In this document: in pieces, positions 1 through 5,195 of the stretch | How the letters are laid out: the number at the start of each line of letters is the position of its first letter | Position numbering within the stretch: the stretch's first letter is position 1 | Source of the DNA: Gammaproteobacteria bacterium | Lineage (GTDB): Bacteria > Pseudomonadota > Gammaproteobacteria > SG8-11 | Direction of reading: 5' to 3' | DNA: 5,195 nt | Assembly (NCBI GenBank): GCA_016200445.1 | Contig: JACQEQ010000209.1 | Coordinates: 1 to 5,195, forward strand | The notes under the pieces: model-generated | What the model saw: the letters and a program-made list of their open reading frames with translations, nothing else | The model's database searches: none | What the model was told of the DNA's origin: nothing | Program-made: the position numbers and the translations under genes

Positions 1-170
1 GCTCTAGAAATTTTTCAAGCACAGCTGCCGTAGGTTCTCCCGGCCGATTCGCTTTTGCATTTGATCAGACGGTAATACGTGGCAAAGTTCTGCGCGGAGT
101 TTGGTGCCGGCTGCGTTAAGGGCGCGGTACACCCCTACCCAATAACCTGCATTGGCGCTAACCTTCGGCC
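1..170. other. Upstream region of dapF, no secure gene
   Basis: I find no secure gene, RNA gene or convincing sigma-70 promoter here. On the + strand the three frames close at stops near bases 5, 31 and 117, so any upstream gene can contribute only a few C-terminal residues. On the - strand one frame is open from base 177 to a stop at 4-6 and could start at a GTG at 130-132, giving 42 residues. Its end (RIGRENLRQLCLKNF) looks somewhat protein-like, but no Shine-Dalgarno site or family match supports it. The promoter of dapF, if it is not upstream of the window, should lie here. Confidence 0.5.
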
Positions 171-1001
171 ATGCTCCTCAAGTTCACCAAAATGCACGGC
201 CTGGGCAATGACTTCATCGTGATCGACGCGGTGCGTCAACAGGTGTCGCTGAGCGCGGAGCAGATTCGTTTATTGGCCGACCGCCACTTCGGCGTAGGCT
301 GTGATCAGTTATTACTGGTTGAGCCACCGCAAAGCCAAGATGCCGAATTCCGCTATCGTATTTTCAACGCCGACGGCGGAGAGGTTGAGCAGTGCGGCAA
401 CGGCGCACGTTGTTTCGCACAGTTTGTGCGCGAGCAAGGTCTCAGCGACGCGAACGATATCGTGGTTGAAACCGCCGCCGGACTGATTCGCTTGAGTATC
501 GAAACCAACGGTCAAGTTACGGTGAACATGGGTGTGCCGCGCTTCGCGCCGCGCGACTTGCCGTTTACAGCACGGCTGGAAGCAATGTTCTATTCTTTGG
601 ATGTGGCCGGGCAGACAATACGATTCGGTATCGCATCGATGGGTAATCCGCACGCGGTGATTGTGGTGGACGACATACAGACGGCGCCGGTATTGACACT
701 TGGCGCGGCGCTCGAAAAGCACATTCGTTTTCCCAAGCGGGTAAACGTCGGCTTCATGCAAATTGTCAATGAGGGGCACATAAAATTGCGTGTGTTCGAA
801 CGTGGCGCGGGTGAGACGCTGGCATGCGGCACGGGCGCGTGCGCGGCAGTTGCGGTGGGCAGACGCCGCAGCGTGCTCGCCGACCGGGTGCAAGTGGATT
901 TACCGGGAGGAATTTTGAACATCATGTGGCGCGGAGATAACGAACCGGTGTTAATGACCGGTCCCGCAACGACTGTATTCGCAGGAGAGATCGACGTATG
1001 A
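171..1001 (+). CDS. dapF: Diaminopimelate epimerase DapF
   Basis: Cytoplasmic, cofactor-independent racemase that converts LL-2,6-diaminopimelate to the meso form, the precursor of lysine and the peptidoglycan cross-linking residue. The protein is 276 residues, normal for the family. The N-terminus (FTKMHGLGNDFIVID) is the typical DapF opening, which fixes the start at base 171 although no clear Shine-Dalgarno site precedes it. The two catalytic cysteines are visible: Cys75 in EQCGNGARC and Cys219 in ACGTGACAAV. His161 in GNPHAV and Glu210 in FERGAGET match the conserved substrate-binding and catalytic residues. The two halves form the pseudo-symmetric DapF fold. The stop overlaps the start of the next gene (ATGA), indicating translational coupling. 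Nothing suggests truncation or loss of activity. Identification is secure. Confidence 0.98.
   Translation: MLLKFTKMHGLGNDFIVIDAVRQQVSLSAEQIRLLADRHFGVGCDQLLLVEPPQSQDAEFRYRIFNADGGEVEQCGNGARCFAQFVREQGLSDANDIVVETAAGLIRLSIETNGQVTVNMGVPRFAPRDLPFTARLEAMFYSLDVAGQTIRFGIASMGNPHAVIVVDDIQTAPVLTLGAALEKHIRFPKRVNVGFMQIVNEGHIKLRVFERGAGETLACGTGACAAVAVGRRRSVLADRVQVDLPGGILNIMWRGDNEPVLMTGPATTVFAGEIDV
983..988 (+). promoter_or_regulatory. Ribosome binding site for the DUF484 gene
   Basis: AGGAGA lies inside the last codons of dapF, 9 bases before the ATG at 998. It is the clearest Shine-Dalgarno site on the + strand of this window. It supports the ATG that overlaps the dapF stop as the true start. Confidence 0.75.
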
Positions 1002-1693
1002 GCACGACCCAACAAGACTTAGCACGTATCTCTGAAAAAGAAGTCATGCACTACTTACAACAGAATCCGGATTTTTTCGAAGCGTATCCGCAGGTGCTGG
1101 CCGAGATCAAGTTGCAACACGACAGCGGCAAAGCGGTGTCGCTGATCGAGCGGCAAGTCGCGGTGCTGCGCGAGCAACGTAAAAAACTCAAGCGCCAGTT
1201 GCAGGATTTAGTCGACATCGCACGCACCAACGACGACTTAGACCGCCGTCTGCACCAGCTCACACTGCGGCTGATCGATTGCCGCCGCTTGGGCGATGTG
1301 CTGGATATGTTGAAGCACTATTTACAGCGCGATTTCGCGGTCGACGCCGTGACCCTGCGACTGCGTGCGATTTCCGGTCGCACCGATCTTGACATGTTTC
1401 CGGAATTCAACGCCGACGCTGAAAGTGTGTTCGACGGTTTCACGCGCCTAGTCACGGAACACAAGCCGGTGTGCGGACGTTTTCGGCCCGAGCAAATGCG
1501 CCAACTGTTTTCTGTCAACGTCGGGAACATCGGTTCGGCAGCGTTGATCCCGCTGTATGACTTGCCGGTGTTCGGCATGTTGGCGGTGGGCTCGGTCGAT
1601 ACGCAACGCTTTCATCCTGAACAAGGCACGGTATTTCTCGCGCAGCTGGGCGAGCTGGTCAGCCGCGCGCTGCGCGTTTGCATTGCAGAATAA
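998..1693 (+). CDS. yigA: DUF484 family protein (YigA-like, GAF-like domain)
   Basis: Conserved protein of 231 residues with no firmly established biochemical role. The N-terminal part (about residues 15-60) carries the DUF484 signature: YLQQNPDFFEAYPQVLAEI followed by SGKAVSLIERQVAVLREQ. A charged, heptad-like stretch at about 48-95 probably forms a coiled coil. The rest (about 105-228) alternates strands and helices and ends in a pattern (SAALIPLYDLPVFGMLAVGS, then FHPEQGTVFLAQLGELVSRAL) typical of GAF-like domains, so ligand or protein binding is plausible but unproven. No signal peptide or membrane segment is visible. The position between dapF and xerC is the one held by yigA in E. coli, which is the reason for the symbol. 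It overlaps dapF by 4 bases and is probably co-transcribed with both neighbours. Confidence 0.93.
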   Translation: MSTTQQDLARISEKEVMHYLQQNPDFFEAYPQVLAEIKLQHDSGKAVSLIERQVAVLREQRKKLKRQLQDLVDIARTNDDLDRRLHQLTLRLIDCRRLGDVLDMLKHYLQRDFAVDAVTLRLRAISGRTDLDMFPEFNADAESVFDGFTRLVTEHKPVCGRFRPEQMRQLFSVNVGNIGSAALIPLYDLPVFGMLAVGSVDTQRFHPEQGTVFLAQLGELVSRALRVCIAE

Positions 1694-1726
1694 GGCAGTT
1701 TTCCTGAGTAGTTTGAGTTTACCTTG

Positions 1727-2638
1727 ATGCGTACGGCCGCTGTGGAGTGGGTGGATCGCTTTGTCGTGCATCTGCGCGACGAACGCCGCATGTCGCCGCA
1801 TACCGCGACGAATTATGAGCGTGATCTGCGGCGCGTGGTCGAATTTTGCACCGCCAAAAGCGTGTTCGACTGGAGCGAGCTCAACGCCCATGTCGTGCGC
1901 GGCTACGCCAGTTGGCGGCATCGTAGCGGCATCGGCGGGCGCAGCATTCAGCGCGAGTTGTCGGCGCTGCGCATGTTCTATAAATATCTGGATCGTGAAA
2001 ATGTCACGCACAGCAACCCCACGCTGGGCGTGCGCGCGCCCAAAGCAGTGCGCAGGTTGCCCAAAACTCTCGACGCCGATCAAGTCAGCCGCTTGTTGCA
2101 GATCGATCCCGCCGATATCCTGGCGGTGCGCGACTACGCCATGATGGAACTGCTGTATTCGTCGGGTTTACGGCTGGCAGAACTTGTGGGTCTCGACATC
2201 CACGATATCGATCTAATAGACAAAACCGTGCGCGTGACCGGTAAAGGTTCCAAAGCACGCATGGTGCCGGTCGGCCGCAAAGCGCAAAGTGCGCTGCAAA
2301 ACTGGCTGGCACGACGCGCTTGCTTGGTGTCAGGTAATGACAAGGCGGTATTTATCAGCAAGCGCGGTCAGCGCATTTCGCCGCGCGCCGTGCAGTTGCG
2401 GCTGCGTGAGTGGGGCATCACGCAGGGAATTAGCAGCCCGCTGCACCCGCACAAGCTGCGCCATTCGTTTGCCAGTCATCTGCTTGAATCCAGCGGCAAC
2501 TTGCGTGCGGTGCAAGAGCTGTTGGGCCACGCCGACATCTCCACCACCCAGGTGTACACGCACCTCGACTTTCAACACCTCGCCAAGGTTTACGACCAGG
2601 CACACCCGCGCGCGAAGAAAAATTTCAAGGCGAAATGA
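1727..2638 (+). CDS. xerC: Tyrosine recombinase XerC
   Basis: Site-specific recombinase that acts with XerD at the dif site near the replication terminus to resolve chromosome dimers before division. The protein is 303 residues, close to the usual size of about 300. Residues 1-90 form the N-terminal SAM-like DNA-binding domain (FVVHLRDERRMSPHTATNYERDL). Residues 110-295 are the catalytic domain with all expected active-site residues: Arg149 (SSGLRLAEL), Lys173 (TGKGSKAR), His242 and Arg245 (HPHKLRHSFASHLL), His268 (LLGHADISTTQ) and the nucleophile Tyr277 (VYTHL). Placement after dapF and DUF484 favours XerC over XerD or an integron or phage integrase. I chose the ATG at 1727; a TTG directly before it (1724) would add one residue. 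No strong Shine-Dalgarno site is seen in the 33-base gap, so translation may depend on the upstream gene. The stop overlaps the edge of the repeat element. Confidence 0.96.
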   Translation: MRTAAVEWVDRFVVHLRDERRMSPHTATNYERDLRRVVEFCTAKSVFDWSELNAHVVRGYASWRHRSGIGGRSIQRELSALRMFYKYLDRENVTHSNPTLGVRAPKAVRRLPKTLDADQVSRLLQIDPADILAVRDYAMMELLYSSGLRLAELVGLDIHDIDLIDKTVRVTGKGSKARMVPVGRKAQSALQNWLARRACLVSGNDKAVFISKRGQRISPRAVQLRLREWGITQGISSPLHPHKLRHSFASHLLESSGNLRAVQELLGHADISTTQVYTHLDFQHLAKVYDQAHPRAKKNFKAK

Positions 2639-2663
2639 CCAACCACCCCGTCCGCTACGCGTC

Positions 2664-2731
2664 CACCCCTCCTCGAAAATGAGGAGGGGAGGTTCGGGTA
2701 TTTCTCCCCTCCTCATTTTCGAGGAGGGGTG
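2664..2731. terminator. Strong hairpin, likely bidirectional terminator
   Basis: Perfect 28-bp inverted repeat with a 12-base loop (2692-2703), placed between convergent xerC and glycosylase genes. RNA from either strand would form a very stable stem. Each arm is also a palindrome: CCCCTCCTC, a 6-base loop, then GAGGAGGGG (2666-2689 and 2706-2729), so two 9-bp hairpins can form instead of the long one. No run of T follows the stem on either strand, so this is not a classic Rho-independent terminator. It could instead stall polymerase or protect the 3' ends of both messages. The terminator role is inferred from position and structure. Confidence 0.6.
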
Positions 2732-2743
2732 CCCCGCAGGCGA

Positions 2744-2759
2744 CCGCCATGGAGGGCGG
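2744..2759. repeat. Small hairpin in the extra right-hand segment
   Basis: CCGCC (2744-2748) pairs with GGCGG (2755-2759) around a 6-base loop. It sits in the part of the repeat element with no counterpart in the left flank. It is short and could be incidental. Confidence 0.35.
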
Positions 2760-2808
2760 AAGGTAGAGCAACGCAGGAGCAGTTGCCGGGGTGGGGTGGT
2801 TGGTCCGT

Positions 2809-3318
2809 CTACACCGCATCCCGCACAATTTTCCACTGCGCTAATTTCTGGCTGTAACTCAAGCCCGCATGTGCCGGGCTGGTCGACGGCAGCCGCACAT
2901 AACGCAGCGATTCGCCAGCGCTGCCCAAGGTCGGCAACACATATTTTTTGAACGCCGCTTCCGCTTTCGCGCCGTTGAAAAACACCTGGCGGATGTGCGG
3001 ATGCTGGGCAAAAAACCCGGAAAAATCGTTGGCTACGATCGAGGCTTCCGCAATATCCGCATCCAAGCTGCCGACGCGCTGGCAACACCGCAGCACATCC
3101 CACAATGCGATGCCGTGGGATTGGAGTAGGCGCAACCGTTCTGCATACGGAAGTTCCAGCGCCACACCAAACAGTGCCGCCATGATCGGCCAAAACGCAT
3201 TGCGGGCATGTGCGTAGTACTGCGCGTGTTGCAACGAACGCACGCCCGGCATCGAGCCGAGCAGCAGTATTTTAGCGTCAGGTCGTGACACCGGTGCAAA
3301 ACTGTGGATCGTCGTCAT
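2809..3318 (-). CDS. Hypoxanthine/deoxyinosine DNA glycosylase, UDG superfamily
   Basis: Small monofunctional DNA glycosylase, 169 residues, expected to remove a deaminated base (hypoxanthine from deoxyinosine, possibly uracil) and start base excision repair. Motif 1 is LLLGSMPG at residues 18-25, followed by the family-typical QYYAHARNAFW (33-43). Asn40 in this segment probably corresponds to the asparagine needed for catalysis in the hypoxanthine-DNA glycosylase (UDG family 6) group. Motif 2 is LPSTSPAHAG (143-152), and a conserved FFNGAKAE (113-120) lies between. These features fit family 6 better than Mug or thermostable UDGs; the exact substrate is not provable here. It is the last gene of the leftward cluster, 14 bases after the flavin-protein gene, and converges on xerC across the repeat element. 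No clear Shine-Dalgarno site precedes the ATG, so coupling with the upstream gene is likely. Confidence 0.88.
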   Translation of the reverse strand: MTTIHSFAPVSRPDAKILLLGSMPGVRSLQHAQYYAHARNAFWPIMAALFGVALELPYAERLRLLQSHGIALWDVLRCCQRVGSLDADIAEASIVANDFSGFFAQHPHIRQVFFNGAKAEAAFKKYVLPTLGSAGESLRYVRLPSTSPAHAGLSYSQKLAQWKIVRDAV

Positions 3319-3332
3319 AACGGCGTATGGAC

Positions 3333-3878
3333 TTACGGAAGTAGAATTTCCGTCGGCTTGCCGTCCAGACTGAGCTGGTTTTTATCTTCCCAATACTGCC
3401 GTATTCCGTTTGCGCCTTTCTTCTCCGCCCACTGCGTCAATTGCTCGCGTTGCGCTTTAAAGTCAAGAAAAGGCACGCCGAAGCCGCACGAAGTTTGCAC
3501 CAGCTCAATCGCAACATCGATGATTTGGCGCGCCCCGTTAAAGTTCGGAAACAATGCGTGCAGCGAAGCCCACTCCGCATCGCGCGGATGCAGCGCGCGC
3601 GCCTGGCCGTATACACGCAGAATCAACGGATCGCCTTCGAACGCGCAAAACATCAACGTAATACGCGACAGCTCGCGTAAATGCGCCGCCGTCTCGTTGC
3701 CGCTGCCGGTCAGGTTGAGCCAGACCGCGCGGTTCGCCGTGAGCACGCGCAGTGTATCCATGCCTTTCGGCGACACATTGACCCGGCCATCCGCAGCGGC
3801 AGTGCCCACAAAAAACATTTTTTGCCGCGCAATGAAGGCGGTCAGATTGCCGGTTAATTCGGTGTATTGTTTGCCCAT
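3333..3878 (-). CDS. Pyridoxamine 5'-phosphate oxidase family flavin protein
   Basis: Protein of 181 residues with the FMN-binding split-barrel fold of the pyridoxamine 5'-phosphate oxidase-like superfamily. The N-terminal half shows the usual pattern: FFVGTAAADGRVNVSPKGMD (22-41), then VWLNLTGSGNETAAHLRE (52-69) and ITLMFCAFEGDPLILRVYGQA (73-93). Later, TSCGFGVPFLDF marks the subfamily often annotated as a pyridoxamine 5'-phosphate oxidase-related FMN-binding protein. It is shorter than PdxH and lacks an obvious PdxH C-terminal signature, so a role in vitamin B6 synthesis is unlikely. The real substrate is unknown; a general FMN- or F420-dependent reductase is possible. No signal peptide is visible, so it is probably cytoplasmic. 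It lies 38 bases after the GST gene and 14 before the glycosylase gene, on the same strand. Upstream ACAGGC is only a weak ribosome binding site. Confidence 0.88.
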   Translation of the reverse strand: MGKQYTELTGNLTAFIARQKMFFVGTAAADGRVNVSPKGMDTLRVLTANRAVWLNLTGSGNETAAHLRELSRITLMFCAFEGDPLILRVYGQARALHPRDAEWASLHALFPNFNGARQIIDVAIELVQTSCGFGVPFLDFKAQREQLTQWAEKKGANGIRQYWEDKNQLSLDGKPTEILLP

Positions 3879-3916
3879 GTATGTTTGCCTGTTGTGCGGT
3901 AGAACGCGTTACCCGT

Positions 3917-4615
3917 TTAGTAAATACTCCTGACTACATCACCGCTATATTTTGTCTTGTCCAAGAACCTTGAAATATACCCCTGCCGTTTCCAGAGTTG
4001 TTCATGGTAAAGCGCTGAAATTTCCGGAACACAGGATTTTCGGACCGTATCCAGTTTCAGAAGATTATTCTTCCAGGTGTTGATATTAGGATGGCGCGAA
4101 CCGTCGAAGATGCCAGGTCTTAACTTATCGAGATACTCCAGCCGCTGGAGCAGCGGCGCATAACCGGCGTCCACCAATGAAAACGCGGCGCCGTTAAAGA
4201 ACGGTGCAGCTATTACCGCTTTCTCGAGATGATCGAACTTGCTCAGTAACCCTTCGCGGACTTCATTAAATTCCCGCTCGGTTTCCTTGACGCTCAAATG
4301 GAAGACATCCCACAGGCACTCGCTGCCGAACTCGATCCAGCTGCGGTTTTTTGCGCGGAGAATAATGTCGTGAGGGTGGAGTCTATTCGGATAAGCCTCG
4401 TCGAGGTATTCGTTGATCGCCATGGATTCGAAGAGCACGTTCTCGTCCACCAGCAGCACCGGTACCTTTTTTAAAGGCGAACGTTCGATGAACCAGGCGG
4501 GTGGATTTGCCAGGTCGATATATTCAATGTCGTGCTCAACCCGTTTATGTTCGAGCACGATAGTGGCGCGTTGCACAAAGGGGCAGAGCTTGAAACTAAT
4601 CAGTTTGGGCTTCAT
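3917..4615 (-). CDS. Glutathione S-transferase, Cys-type (omega-like)
   Basis: Cytosolic GST-fold protein of 232 residues. Residues 1-77 form the thioredoxin-like domain: KLCPFVQRA (9-17) places a likely catalytic Cys11 at the start of the first helix, KVPVL (50-54) holds the cis-proline loop, and FESMAINEYLDEAYP (62-76) carries the Glu63-Ser64 pair that binds the gamma-glutamyl group of glutathione. Residues from about 85 on form the all-helical C-terminal domain, including FSLVDAGYAPLLQRLEYL, the usual N-capping and hydrophobic-staple region. A cysteine in place of tyrosine or serine points to thiol transfer, dehydroascorbate or glutathionyl reductase chemistry, as in omega, DHAR or SspA-like proteins, rather than classical conjugation. 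The substrate is unknown. The gene lies 22 bases after the DoxX-like gene and is probably co-transcribed with it. Confidence 0.92.
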   Translation of the reverse strand: MKPKLISFKLCPFVQRATIVLEHKRVEHDIEYIDLANPPAWFIERSPLKKVPVLLVDENVLFESMAINEYLDEAYPNRLHPHDIILRAKNRSWIEFGSECLWDVFHLSVKETEREFNEVREGLLSKFDHLEKAVIAAPFFNGAAFSLVDAGYAPLLQRLEYLDKLRPGIFDGSRHPNINTWKNNLLKLDTVRKSCVPEISALYHEQLWKRQGYISRFLDKTKYSGDVVRSIY

Positions 4616-4637
4616 TGGGGCTGCCGTGAAATTCGCT

Positions 4638-5054
4638 TCAGGATGAATTAGGGTCGCGACGCAACCATGAACGATGGTTCGGCAGCACCAGACCTAACAG
4701 ACCGAGAAAGATGTAACTCAGCATGTCGTTGACCGCCGACCACTCCTGCAACACGTAGTGACCCACCATGAGACTGAGCATGAAGGCGAACCACCCATAG
4801 ATGGTGTAACGCTTATAGGTATTGCTTAGCAGCGCCAGCCCCAGCGTGACTTCGATGTAAGGAATCAACTGAAGATAGGCGCTCACCAAACCCGGCGGAA
4901 GTTTGATGCGCAAATCACCTTGAAACAAGCCTAAATAATAGTCGTGAAAACCGCCGTGGCTGAAAAATTTGCTGGTGCCGGCAGTCAGCAAGATGATTGC
5001 CATGGTGACACGCACCACGCGTTCAGCGTCTTTTAAAATGGTTGCAGTAATCAC
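4638..5054 (-). CDS. DoxX-like four-helix inner-membrane protein
   Basis: Small integral membrane protein, 138 residues. Four hydrophobic helices are visible at about 13-31, 57-77, 83-103 and 108-125. Helix 1 carries RVTMAIILLTAGTSKFF, close to the DoxX-type pattern of a glycine followed by a lysine near the membrane edge, and helix 2 carries PYIEVTLGLALL, also typical. The C-terminus is short and basic (NHRSWLRR), suggesting it stays in the cytoplasm. The start is GTG at 5054, chosen because AGGAG lies 7 bases upstream; a later ATG would remove most of helix 1. DoxX/MauE-type proteins are often linked to membrane redox or thiol metabolism, which suits the adjacent GST gene, but no specific reaction can be assigned. 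DoxX-like is the best family guess; another small four-helix family is possible. Confidence 0.75.
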   Translation of the reverse strand: MITATILKDAERVVRVTMAIILLTAGTSKFFSHGGFHDYYLGLFQGDLRIKLPPGLVSAYLQLIPYIEVTLGLALLSNTYKRYTIYGWFAFMLSLMVGHYVLQEWSAVNDMLSYIFLGLLGLVLPNHRSWLRRDPNSS

Positions 5055-5061
5055 CAGCGGG

Positions 5062-5066
5062 CTCCT
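5062..5066 (-). promoter_or_regulatory. Ribosome binding site deciding a GTG start
   Basis: On the - strand AGGAG occurs 7 bases before the GTG start of the DoxX-like gene. It is the clearest Shine-Dalgarno site of the leftward cluster and supports the GTG over any downstream ATG. Confidence 0.75.
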
Positions 5067-5075
5067 GCGTGCGAG

Positions 5076-5195
5076 CTAAGGTTTGAACGCCGTTGCAAGA
5101 CGGTTAAATTGTATGGCTTCCGAAATTTCTTTGGAAAATTTCGCAGAGCTTAACTTGGTCAATAATTCAAAGGCCGCCTGATAGCTAACGGGCCC
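5076..5195 (-). CDS. 3' end of an unidentified gene (partial)
   Basis: The - strand is open from the window edge to a TAG at 5076-5078, giving the last 39 residues of a protein whose start lies beyond base 5195. The peptide (including YQAAFELLTKLSSAKF and SKEISEAIQFNRLATAFKP) is rich in alternating charged and hydrophobic residues, has no internal stop, and probably forms helices. I do not recognise the family. The frame ends 21 bases before the DoxX-like start, the spacing seen between the other genes of this cluster, which supports it as the upstream operon member. An 8-bp inverted repeat (5121-5128 with 5136-5143) lies within it and looks incidental. Confidence 0.6.
   Translation of the reverse strand, partial: GPVSYQAAFELLTKLSSAKFSKEISEAIQFNRLATAFKP

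Larger units (their letters stand above)
2637..2805. repeat. MITE/REP-like repeat element with terminal inverted repeats
   Basis: A non-coding element of 169 bases. Its ends are a perfect 13-bp inverted repeat: GACCAACCACCCC at 2637-2649 and its complement at 2793-2805. Inside is a second, perfect 28-bp inverted repeat (2664-2691 and 2704-2731). The element runs from within the xerC stop codon to 3 bases before the convergent glycosylase stop codon, so it makes up essentially the whole intergenic region. The two flanks between outer and inner repeats are unequal: 14 bases on the left and 61 on the right, where about 48 extra bases (2745-2792) are present. No transposase or meaningful reading frame lies inside. 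The form fits a miniature inverted-repeat element or a REP/BIME-type palindromic repeat. Multi-copy status cannot be judged from one window. No clear target-site duplication is visible. Confidence 0.8.

Noticed and set aside
61..89. Possible sigma-70 promoter for dapF starting with TTGATC
   Set aside because: At 17-base spacing the -10 position reads AAAGTT, a poor match to TATAAT, and no better pairing was found.
312..893. - strand open frame of 193 codons inside dapF
   Set aside because: It lies wholly opposite dapF, whose catalytic motifs are intact; its His/Arg/Cys-rich translation is typical of an antisense shadow.
1448..2083. - strand open frame of 211 codons opposite the DUF484 gene and xerC
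   Set aside because: It crosses two well-supported genes and their gap and shows no family motif.
2664..2731. CRISPR repeat or attachment site
   Set aside because: There is only one inverted pair, with no regular direct repeats and spacers and no resemblance to a dif-type core beside xerC.
2289..2951. + strand open frame of 220 codons across the end of xerC and the repeat
   Set aside because: It is out of frame with xerC, rich in Arg, Cys and Ser as expected for a shadow of GC-rich coding DNA, and crosses the repeat element.
2330..3193. Long - strand open frame of 287 codons spanning the repeat element
   Set aside because: It overlaps xerC and the glycosylase gene in other frames, runs through the non-coding repeat, and its translation is low-complexity with no recognisable domain. 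Both overlapped genes have clear family motifs.
3304..3933. + strand open frame of 209 codons opposite the flavin-protein gene
   Set aside because: It overlaps the whole pyridoxamine oxidase-like gene, which has clear split-barrel motifs; the alternative translation is Arg/Ser/Cys-rich without a domain.
5121..5143. 8-bp inverted repeat CGAAATTT / AAATTTCG as a terminator
   Set aside because: It lies inside the open frame of the partial gene, well before its stop, and has no T-tract; it is more likely chance in an AT-rich stretch.

Overview
This is a bacterial chromosomal segment, most likely from a gammaproteobacterium. The + strand carries dapF, a DUF484 (YigA-type) gene and xerC in that order, an arrangement well known from Gammaproteobacteria such as E. 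coli and Pseudomonas. Codon use is moderately GC-rich and looks even across the window. No phage, plasmid or insertion-sequence gene is visible. The species cannot be named from the sequence alone.

Layout: bases 1-170 hold no secure gene. Bases 171-2638 form a rightward cluster: dapF (diaminopimelate epimerase), then a DUF484 gene sharing an ATGA start/stop overlap with it, then xerC (tyrosine recombinase for chromosome dimer resolution) after a 33-base gap. All three look complete, and DapF and XerC keep their catalytic residues. Bases 2637-2805 are a compact non-coding repeat element with 13-bp terminal inverted repeats and a perfect 28-bp inverted repeat inside. It fills almost the whole gap between the stop codons of two convergent transcription units and probably ends transcription from both sides.

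Bases 2809-5195 form a leftward cluster of closely spaced genes. In transcription order these are the 3' end of an unidentified gene (cut by the window edge), a four-helix DoxX-like membrane protein, a glutathione S-transferase with a Cys-Pro-Phe active-site motif, a pyridoxamine 5'-phosphate oxidase-like flavin protein, and a small uracil-DNA-glycosylase-superfamily protein of the hypoxanthine (deoxyinosine) glycosylase type. Gaps are 14 to 38 bases with no obvious internal terminator, so they may be one operon. The mix of thiol/redox, flavin and DNA deamination-repair functions hints at a stress-protection theme, but that is inference.

The most unusual item is the repeat element: it fits almost exactly between two stop codons, its arms are nested palindromes, and one flank carries about 48 extra bases. 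I see no clear sign of a wholly new multi-gene system. The window also begins with an XbaI site and ends with an ApaI site, which may mean it is a cloned restriction fragment.
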